DNA from: Rhodospira sp.
GTDB taxonomy: Bacteria; Pseudomonadota; Alphaproteobacteria; Rhodospirillales; Rhodospirillaceae
Reading direction: 5' to 3'
Assembly (NCBI GenBank): GCA_028277295.1
Contig: JANQGN010000159.1
Span: 1-8,855, forward strand
Length of the DNA: 8,855 nt
The number at the start of each line of letters is the position of its first letter. The stretch's first letter is position 1. This document shows positions 1-5,374 of this stretch, one piece after another. The notes beneath the pieces are model-generated. The model ran no database searches, was not told the origin of the DNA, and was given only the letters and a program-made list of their open reading frames with translations. The translations under genes were made by a program, and so were the position numbers.

Positions 1-227
1 ATGATGTGTCCCAGGAAGGGATCAAGGCCGGTGGTCGTCAAGGCGGATCATCGGTTCGAGCGGCGAGAGGCATGGCCACCACCGGGGGGGCTCCCCTGAC
101 GCTCGCCAATAGTGACGGGCGCCAGTCTAGCTCGGTTGACGGGCCAAGGGAACAGACCCCGCCAACCCCCCAGGGCAATCGGGTGAATGGAGCGTCGCTG
201 AGCATGAATGCATCTAATGGATCGCGG

Positions 228-247
228 TTTACGTTTAGGCACGTAAA
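228..247. repeat. Perfect 7-bp inverted repeat TTTACGT-N6-ACGTAAA
   Basis: TTTACGT (228-234) and ACGTAAA (241-247) are perfect reverse complements separated by six bases. With G-U pairs allowed, the pairing extends about four more bases outward. The element sits in the only AT-richer patch of the left edge, directly beside the longer palindromic repeat and 260 bp before the GST start. It could be a dimeric regulator site or the edge of the neighbouring repeat. No gene starts close to it, so a role is not established. Confidence 0.4.
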
Positions 248-248
248 T

Positions 249-367
249 CGTCATTGCGAGCCCGCGTCGTCAGACGGGATACGATCCGGGGGGCGTGGCA
301 ATCCAGGGGCCGAGGATGGTGCGCTTGGCCCTGGATCGCGTCGGCGCTGACGCGCCTCGCGGTGACG
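249..367. repeat. Degenerate palindromic intergenic repeat (REP/BIME-like)
   Basis: The left arm starts CGTCATTGCGAG (249-260) and runs to GCAATCCAGGGGCC near 298-311. The right arm runs from GGCCCTGGATCGCG (327-340) to CTCGCGGTGACG (356-367). The arm tips and the central TCCAGG/CCTGGA cores are reverse complements, so the whole forms an imperfect hairpin about 119 bp long. The pattern matches the well-known bacterial intergenic repeat whose arms begin CGTCATTGCGAGCGAAGCG and end GCAATCCAGG, common in alphaproteobacteria. The left arm is longer than the right, which suggests an insertion or a composite element. The copy is diverged. It lies between genes, about 140 bp upstream of the GST start. 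Confidence 0.6.
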
Positions 368-507
368 ATGGAGACCGAAGCGCGGTCACCCGATTGCCCC
401 GCCAAGCCCCCGTGGGGGCCCCGTTACGCCGGTGCACGGACCGTGGACCAGGGCGCCCCCGCGCTGTACCTTGGGTCTCCCCAGAGAGTGGCGTGGAAGA
501 CCGTCCC

Positions 508-1164
508 ATGTCCGATTATACGCTCATCATCGGTAACAAAACCTATTCGTCCTGGTCCCTGCGTCCCTGGCTGGCCATGCGCCAGGCGGGACTGACGTTC
601 GACGAGCACCTGATCCCCCTGGACATGCTCGACACCCGGGCCCGGCTGCACGCGGCCTGTCCGGCCGGCAAGGTCCCCGTGCTGCGCCACGGCGATTTCT
701 CCATCTGGGAGTCCATGGCCATCCTGGAGTATATCGCCGAGCGCCATCCCGAGGCCGGCCTGTGGCCCGATGATCCCACGGCCCGCGCCGTGGCCCGATC
801 GCTGTGCGCCGAGATGCACGCGGGGTTCGCCGCCCTGCGCCAGGCCCTGCCGATGAACGTGCGCAAGTCGCTTCCCGGCAAGGGGCAGAACGCGCCTGGC
901 GTGCTGCGCGACGTCGCGCGTATCTGCGCGCTGTGGATCGACTGCCGCCATCGGTATGGCGCGGACGGACCGTTTCTATTCGGCGCCTTCACCAACGTCG
1001 ACGCCATGTTCGCGCCGGTGGCCAGCCGCTTCCGCACCTACGCGGTGCCGGTGGACCAGACCTGCCGCGCCTACATCGACGCCATCCATGCCCTGCCGGC
1101 GATGGTCGACTGGACCCGCGAGGCGCTGGCCGAACCCTGGGTGATCGACCGAGAGGAGCTTTAG
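508..1164 (+). CDS. Glutathione S-transferase family protein
   Basis: A 218-residue soluble protein with the normal two-domain GST layout. The N-terminal thioredoxin-like domain (about residues 4-82) opens with IGNKTYSSWSLRPWLA, whose serines at 14-15 sit where the glutathione-activating residue lies in this subfamily. The cis-proline is in KVPVL (55-59), and the glutathione-binding Glu-Ser pair is E68-S69 in WESMAILEYIAERHPE. The C-terminal helical domain (about 90-210) contains the AEMHAGFAALRQALPMNVR stretch typical of proteobacterial maleylacetoacetate-isomerase-like GSTs. The frame is open further upstream, but homology begins at this ATG and a GGAAGA motif lies 7 nt before it, so I chose this start. 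The substrate cannot be told from sequence. It stands alone, with 112 bp to the next gene. Confidence 0.9.
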   Translation: MSDYTLIIGNKTYSSWSLRPWLAMRQAGLTFDEHLIPLDMLDTRARLHAACPAGKVPVLRHGDFSIWESMAILEYIAERHPEAGLWPDDPTARAVARSLCAEMHAGFAALRQALPMNVRKSLPGKGQNAPGVLRDVARICALWIDCRHRYGADGPFLFGAFTNVDAMFAPVASRFRTYAVPVDQTCRAYIDAIHALPAMVDWTREALAEPWVIDREEL

Positions 1165-1276
1165 GAGCGGTCTGCGGCACGGGCCATGCGGCAAGCCCCG
1201 TTGCGCGGCGCGCCGGGCGCCCCATGTTGGGGGAGGACGACGGCCACCCAGATAACGCCAAGGCAACGGGGTTAGC

Positions 1277-2155
1277 GTGACCGGGTATCGCAGGCAGGAT
1301 CACGGCGAGAAACAAAATGCGCCGCGCGGAGACGGCGCCAACGACGGCGGAGCGGACACCGGCGGAGCGAACGACGTCGCGCGCTTCCTTGCCCGTGCCG
1401 GCGGAACCACGCCGGCGCCGGTGCCGCCAGCCGATGACGGCGCCGTCTCCGCGTTCCTGGAGGCCGTACGCACCAGTTCGGGCGCCGGGCGTGGCCGGCT
1501 GATGTTCGCCCTGGACGCCACCGCCAGCCGGCAACCCACGTGGGACCTGGCGATGGAAACCCAGGCCGCCATGTTCGCCACCGCCACCCGTATCGGCGGG
1601 CTGTCGGTGCAACTGGTGTTCTACCGGGGCATCGGTCAGTGCCTCGCGGGCCCCTGGGTGACCCGCGCCGACGCGATGCTACAGCGCATGAGCGGGGTCA
1701 CCTGCCGCGCCGGCCGCACCCAGATCGGCCGCGTGCTGCGCCATGCCTTGACCACCCACGCCGACGCGCCCGTGGCCGCCGTCGTGTTCATTGGCGACTG
1801 CGTGGAGGAGGAGCCGGACGCCCTGTACGCCCTGGCCGGCGAGATGGGCTTGCGCAAGCTGCCGGTGTTCGTGTTTCACGAAGGCCGCGAGCCCTTCGCC
1901 GCGCGCGTGCTGGCGCATGTGGCGCGCCTGTCCGGGGGGGCCTTCTGTCCGTTCGACGCCGGCAGCGCCGATCAATTGCGGCGCCTGCTGGAAGCCGTGG
2001 CCATTTACGCCGCCGCCGGGCGGCCGGCCCTGGAGGATCATGCGCGGCGCGCCGGCGGGGCGGTGCTGCGCCTGACCGACCAGCTTGCCCGGGAACGCGG
2101 CGACGGCCCCCAGTCTGGCCGTGGCTCCACGTCGGGCCCCGGCCTCGGGGGGTGA
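1277..2155 (+). CDS. VWA-like domain protein, partner of the J-domain gene
   Basis: A 292-residue protein. The first 70 residues are polar and low-complexity. From about residue 72 it has a von Willebrand A-like fold: GRLMFALDATASRQPTWD (73-90) supplies a DxTxS variant of the metal-binding site (D80, T82, S84), GRTQIGRVL (146-154) supplies the downstream threonine (T148), and VVFIGDCVEEEPD (169-181) supplies the third acidic site (D174). The stretch LSGGAFCPFDAGSADQLRRLL (218-238) is also conserved as I remember the family. I recognise this as an uncharacterised alphaproteobacterial VWA family, usually next to a DnaJ-domain gene as here. No signal peptide or membrane segment is seen. The GTG start has only a weak upstream purine run (AAGGCAACGGGG), so the true start could lie within the disordered N-terminus. 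Its biochemical role is unknown. Confidence 0.8.
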   Translation: MTGYRRQDHGEKQNAPRGDGANDGGADTGGANDVARFLARAGGTTPAPVPPADDGAVSAFLEAVRTSSGAGRGRLMFALDATASRQPTWDLAMETQAAMFATATRIGGLSVQLVFYRGIGQCLAGPWVTRADAMLQRMSGVTCRAGRTQIGRVLRHALTTHADAPVAAVVFIGDCVEEEPDALYALAGEMGLRKLPVFVFHEGREPFAARVLAHVARLSGGAFCPFDAGSADQLRRLLEAVAIYAAAGRPALEDHARRAGGAVLRLTDQLARERGDGPQSGRGSTSGPGLGG

Positions 2156-2158
2156 ACC

Positions 2159-3004
2159 ATGTTACCCGTCTTCATACTCGGCCTGGCGCTGATGATTGGC
2201 CTGATTCTGGTGTCACGCTGGATCGCCCAGGCGGATCCGCGCCAATTGCTGCGGCTGATCGGCTGGACCAGCGGCGGCGTGGTCGCGATGGTGTTCGTGT
2301 TCCTGGCCGTGACCGGCCGTCTGGCCTGGGCCCTGGCGGCGCTGGCGGCGCTGTTGCCATGGCTGGCGCGGCTGGCCGGCCACGCGGCCCTGAGCAACCT
2401 TCTGCGTGGCGCGTTGCGGGGCACCGCCGCCAGTGGCGGCGGCGCGGCTGGCAGCGGATTTGGACAGGTCGGCGGCGCGGCCGGGTGGCGCCGCCAGGGC
2501 TGGGGACGCGCCGACGATCGTTCCGGCCGGTCCGAGGTCACCACGCGCTTCCTGAGTATGACCCTGGATCATGCGACCGGCACCATGGATGGCCTGGTCC
2601 TGGAGGGGGAATCGTCCGGCCGTGCGCTCGACGACCTTGACGGCGCCGCGCTGGCCGCCTTGTGGCGCGAGACCAGCGCCGATCCGGACAGCCGGCGGGT
2701 CCTGGAAGCCTGGCTTGATCGCGCCCGCCCGGACTGGCGCGACACCTTCGGCGCTGCCGGCGCGGAACCCGGACGGACGGGGACGGGCGAGACCTCCCGC
2801 CCACCGCCCCCCGGCACCGCGACCATGGACCGGGCCGAGGCGCTGGCGCTGCTGGGACTGGAAGAGGGCGCCGACGCCGAGGCCATCCGGGCGGCCTGGC
2901 GCCGGCTGATTCAGGGCGTCCATCCCGATCGCGGCGGCAGTCCGTACCTGGCGGCCCGCCTCAACCAGGCGCGGGATCTGCTGCTTGGCACGGGCGGCCG
3001 GTAG
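2159..3004 (+). CDS. Membrane-anchored J-domain (DnaJ-like) protein
   Basis: A 281-residue protein. Hydrophobic segments at about residues 3-20, 38-53 and 55-72 anchor it in the membrane. A glycine-rich linker (about 88-115) follows, then a middle region of unknown fold (about 125-195), a proline-rich linker, and a C-terminal J domain (about 222-277). The J domain carries the essential HPD motif (255-257) within VHPDRGGSPYLAARLNQARDLLL, the arrangement seen in Tim14/Pam18-like and DjlA-type J proteins. Such domains stimulate an Hsp70 (DnaK) ATPase, so this protein probably recruits DnaK to the inner membrane. The start is 3 nt after the VWA stop, and a GGGGGG run overlapping that stop serves as the ribosome-binding site, so the two genes are almost certainly co-translated. 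The client is unknown. Confidence 0.85.
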   Translation: MLPVFILGLALMIGLILVSRWIAQADPRQLLRLIGWTSGGVVAMVFVFLAVTGRLAWALAALAALLPWLARLAGHAALSNLLRGALRGTAASGGGAAGSGFGQVGGAAGWRRQGWGRADDRSGRSEVTTRFLSMTLDHATGTMDGLVLEGESSGRALDDLDGAALAALWRETSADPDSRRVLEAWLDRARPDWRDTFGAAGAEPGRTGTGETSRPPPPGTATMDRAEALALLGLEEGADAEAIRAAWRRLIQGVHPDRGGSPYLAARLNQARDLLLGTGGR

Positions 3005-3041
3005 CGGAGGTAACACGGCGCCGCGCGCGCCCGGCCATCGG

Positions 3042-3764
3042 TCACCCCTCCGCGCCCCTCCCGCCATGGGCCGCCGACCAGGCGATGGGATCCTGCAGGA
3101 ACGTGCGCACGCCAGCGATGGCCTCGGGCGAGAACGCCTGCTGGTGCTCCGCCGCCTCCAGCACGTCCCACCAGTTGGCCAGGAAATGGAGGGTGAGACC
3201 CGCCTCCTCCAGGGTCTTCAGGGCGCCCGGGAAGACGCCGTAGAAGAACACGACGAAGGCGTGGGCCACCTCGGCCCCCGCGGCGCGAAGCGCGTCGCAG
3301 AACACCAGCTTGGAGCCGCCATCGGTGGCCAGGTCCTCCACCAGCACCACCCGGTCACCCTCGCGGAAAGTGCCCTCGATCTGGGCCATGCGGCCGAACC
3401 CCTTGGGCGTCTTGCGCACATAAAGCATGGGCAGGGACAGGGCCTCGGACAGCCAGGCGGCATAGGGGATGCCGGCGGTCTCGCCCCCAGCCACGGCGTC
3501 GAACGCCTCGGTACCCACGTCGCGTTCCAGCGTCTCGCGCGCCAGTTCGATGATGCGCCGGCGCGCGCGCGGAAAGGCAATCACCCGGCGACCGTCGATG
3601 TACACCGGGCTGGCCCAGCCAGCGGTCAGGCGATAGGGGTCCTCGGGGCGGAAGTTGACGGCGCCGATCTCCAGCAGGATGCGCGCCACCTGGCGGCCAG
3701 CCTCCTTCTGACGCGGATCGCGGGCGGCGTGAGTCTGATGTTCGGAAAGGGCGGCGTCGGTCAT
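3042..3764 (-). CDS. pyrE: Orotate phosphoribosyltransferase
   Basis: A 240-residue cytosolic enzyme that joins orotate and PRPP to give orotidine 5'-monophosphate, the fifth step of de novo pyrimidine synthesis. Visible signatures are LTAGWASPVYIDGRR (46-60) in the N-terminal hood, VAGGETAGIPYAAWLSEAL (91-109), the flexible-loop stretch YVRKTPKGFGR (115-125), and the PRPP-binding motif VVLVEDLATDGGSK (139-152). In the PRPP motif the usual acidic pair is E143-D144. This form is longer than the approximately 213-residue enterobacterial PyrE and matches the alphaproteobacterial type. A GGAG lies about 10 nt before the ATG. The gene converges on the J-domain gene with only 37 bp between stop codons, and is divergent from the crotonase gene. 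No other pyr gene is in the window. Confidence 0.93.
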   Translation of the reverse strand: MTDAALSEHQTHAARDPRQKEAGRQVARILLEIGAVNFRPEDPYRLTAGWASPVYIDGRRVIAFPRARRRIIELARETLERDVGTEAFDAVAGGETAGIPYAAWLSEALSLPMLYVRKTPKGFGRMAQIEGTFREGDRVVLVEDLATDGGSKLVFCDALRAAGAEVAHAFVVFFYGVFPGALKTLEEAGLTLHFLANWWDVLEAAEHQQAFSPEAIAGVRTFLQDPIAWSAAHGGRGAEG

Positions 3765-3840
3765 GGGGCTGCGGCTCCGGAGAGGCGGGCGGCGGGGCGA
3801 TGGCGATCATTCATCCCCTCGTGCCGGCCCTGTTTAGCGG

Positions 3841-3869
3841 TTATAAGGGGGCGACCGCAATCGCCCCCT
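3841..3869. promoter_or_regulatory. Perfect GC hairpin and TTATAA box between pyrE and the crotonase gene
   Basis: AGGGGGCGA (3846-3854) and TCGCCCCCT (3861-3869) form a perfect 9-bp inverted repeat with a six-base loop, in the 186-bp divergent intergenic region. It is abutted by TTATAA (3841-3846), which reads TATAAC on the minus strand and resembles a -10 box. No convincing -35 lies at the right distance on either strand. In the pyrE direction the hairpin is followed by TTATAA, so it looks like a weak intrinsic terminator in a possible pyrE leader, 82 nt before the pyrE ATG. An operator is an equal alternative. Structure is seen; function is inference. Confidence 0.4.
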
Positions 3870-3950
3870 GGCGCGCCCCTGGCCTGATCGATGCCTCGGC
3901 CCGGGGTCCCGCGGTTCTCGCCTGCCCCTCGTCACTTCAAGGGACACCCC

Positions 3951-4736
3951 ATGCAACCGGACGCGATCCTGACCCGCCGCGACGACACCGGCCTGGTGGC
4001 CACCGTCACCCTGAACAGGCCCGAGAAGCTGAACGCACTGGACCTGCCCATGTGGCAGGGCCTGGCCGAGGCCTTTGAAATTCTGAGCGAGGACGAAGCG
4101 CTGCGTTGCGTGGTGCTCGAGGGCGCCGGCAAGGCCTTCGCCGCCGGCGCCGACATCGGCGAGTTCGACACCGTGCGCGCCACCGCCCAGCAGGCGAAAG
4201 ACTATGACTTGGTGATGCGCCGGGCCCTGACCGCCGTCCGTGAATGCCCGGCGCCGGTGGTGGCGCGCATCGACGGCGCCTGCGTCGGCGGCGGCCTGGA
4301 ACTGGCCTGCCAGGCAGACCTGCGCATCGCCACCACGCGGTCGCGCTTCGGCGTGCCCATCGCGCGGATCTCGGTGGTCATGGCCTATCCGGAGATCGAG
4401 GCCATCCAGCGGCTGATCGGTGCCGCGCGCGCCGCCGAATTGCTGCTGGAAGGCAAGATCGTAGACGCCGCCTGGGCGCTTCAGGCCGGCCTGCTGAACA
4501 GCATGGTGGAGCCCGAGGCCCTGGACGAGACCGTCGCCGGCGTGACCGAGCGCATCGGCCAGGGCGCGCCGCTGGTGGCCCGCTGGCACAAGCGCTTCAT
4601 CCGCCGCCTGGTCACCCCGCATCCGGTGTCCGAAAGCGAGTTGGACGAGTGCTACGACTTCCTGGCCACCGAGGACTATGAGGAGGGCATCGGCGCCTTC
4701 AAGGCCAAGCGCAAACCCACCTTCACCGCCACATAG
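3951..4736 (+). CDS. Enoyl-CoA hydratase/isomerase (crotonase) family protein
   Basis: A 261-residue crotonase-fold protein acting on acyl-CoA thioesters in the cytosol. The signatures are LNRPEKLNAL (21-30), the first oxyanion-hole segment AFAAGADIGEF (62-72), and the second one GACVGGGLELAC (109-120). E117 corresponds to catalytic Glu144 of rat mitochondrial enoyl-CoA hydratase. The second catalytic glutamate (Glu164 in rat, in a QPE motif) is replaced: the stretch here is FGVPIARISV (133-142), with I137 at that place. Classical hydration of 2-enoyl-CoA is therefore uncertain, and isomerase, lyase or other crotonase chemistry is possible. The C-terminal EGIGAFKAKRKPTF tail is usual. The ATG follows AAGGGA by 6 nt; an open extension of 20 codons upstream lacks homology. 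It is followed after 3 nt by the methyltransferase gene. Confidence 0.88.
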   Translation: MQPDAILTRRDDTGLVATVTLNRPEKLNALDLPMWQGLAEAFEILSEDEALRCVVLEGAGKAFAAGADIGEFDTVRATAQQAKDYDLVMRRALTAVRECPAPVVARIDGACVGGGLELACQADLRIATTRSRFGVPIARISVVMAYPEIEAIQRLIGAARAAELLLEGKIVDAAWALQAGLLNSMVEPEALDETVAGVTERIGQGAPLVARWHKRFIRRLVTPHPVSESELDECYDFLATEDYEEGIGAFKAKRKPTFTAT

Positions 4737-4739
4737 CCG

Positions 4740-5336
4740 GTGACGGACCCGTCCATGGGCGGCGCGGCGGCGCTGGGAATCGGGGACATCACCCTGCTGA
4801 CCGGCGTGCTGATCGCCGGGGCGCTGGTGGTGACCTACACCCTGCGCCTGGGCGCGCCGCCCTGGCCGACCACCCCCCGGGCGGCGCGGGTGTTGCTGAG
4901 CACGCTGCCGGACTCCATGGACGGCGACATCCTGGAGTTGGGGTGCGGCTGGGGCGGCCTGGCGCTGGCGCTGGCGGCCCGCTATCCCCACCGCCGCGTT
5001 TTGGGTGTGGAGCTGTCGCCGGTGCCCTGGTCGGTGGCGCGCATGCGCGTGCTGGCCGGACGCGTGGGCAACCTGGAGGTCCGCCGGACCGACCTGCACC
5101 GGGTGGACCTGTCCCATGCGGGCCTGATTGTCTGCTACCTCCAGGGATCGGCCATGGCCCGGCTGGCGGAGCGGGCGGTTCGAGAGGCACCGCCCGGATG
5201 CTGGCTGGTCTCCAACACCTTCGCCCTGCCGGGCCTGACGCCCGTGGCCCGCCATCCGGTGGGCGATGTCTTCGGCACCACCATCCTGGTGTATCGGATA
5301 CATGGGGGCGATGGAGACCCTGCGGACCTGGCGTGA
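4740..5336 (+). CDS. Membrane-anchored class I SAM-dependent methyltransferase-like protein
   Basis: A 198-residue protein with one hydrophobic segment (about 15-34), then LGAPPWPTTPRAARVLL and a Rossmann-type methyltransferase domain. Motif I is DILELGCGWGGLALALA (63-79), and motif II is VLGVELSPVPW (87-97) with E91 placed to bind the SAM ribose. VCYLQGSAMARL (131-142) and WLVSNTFALPG (155-165) are, as I recall, also typical of a small uncharacterised proteobacterial family. No substrate-recognition domain is present, so the target cannot be predicted. A GTG 3 nt after the crotonase stop is the likely start and implies translational coupling. The ATG at 4755 is an alternative that keeps all motifs. 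Neither start has a strong ribosome-binding site. Coupling to the crotonase gene does not by itself show a shared pathway. Confidence 0.8.
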   Translation: MTDPSMGGAAALGIGDITLLTGVLIAGALVVTYTLRLGAPPWPTTPRAARVLLSTLPDSMDGDILELGCGWGGLALALAARYPHRRVLGVELSPVPWSVARMRVLAGRVGNLEVRRTDLHRVDLSHAGLIVCYLQGSAMARLAERAVREAPPGCWLVSNTFALPGLTPVARHPVGDVFGTTILVYRIHGGDGDPADLA

Positions 5337-5374
5337 TATGGTTGCGAAATCCGCCAGGAGACACGCAGAGAGCC

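Larger units (their letters stand above)
1..507. other. Gene-free left edge with repeat sequences
   Basis: No convincing protein-coding gene is visible here. Open frames on both strands are rich in R, G, P and S, resemble no family I know, and run straight through palindromic repeat sequence. A 32-codon frame opens at base 1 and stops at 97-99, but it has no recognisable content. The part from about 200 to 250 is less GC-rich than its surroundings and carries a short inverted repeat. A longer palindromic repeat occupies 249-367. Bases 368-507 lead into the GST gene and presumably hold its promoter, but I see no good -35/-10 pair. Confidence 0.6.

Noticed and set aside
30..75. GGTTCGAG resembling a tRNA T-loop
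   Set aside because: No acceptor, D or anticodon stems can be drawn around it.
1..99. Short frame from base 1 (32 codons) as a tail of an upstream gene or a small protein
   Set aside because: It has no recognisable motif, no visible ribosome-binding site inside the window, and ends in a Pro/Gly run; it cannot be distinguished from chance.
1207..1221. GGCGC-N5-GCGCC hairpin after the GST gene as a terminator
   Set aside because: The stem is 5 bp, there is no T run after it, and such short GC palindromes are expected by chance in this composition.
3004..3053. GCGGAGG / CCTCCGC arms spanning the pyrE and J-domain gene ends as a shared terminator
   Set aside because: The arms are only 7 bp with a 36-nt loop and no T tract on either strand, so intrinsic termination is not supported.
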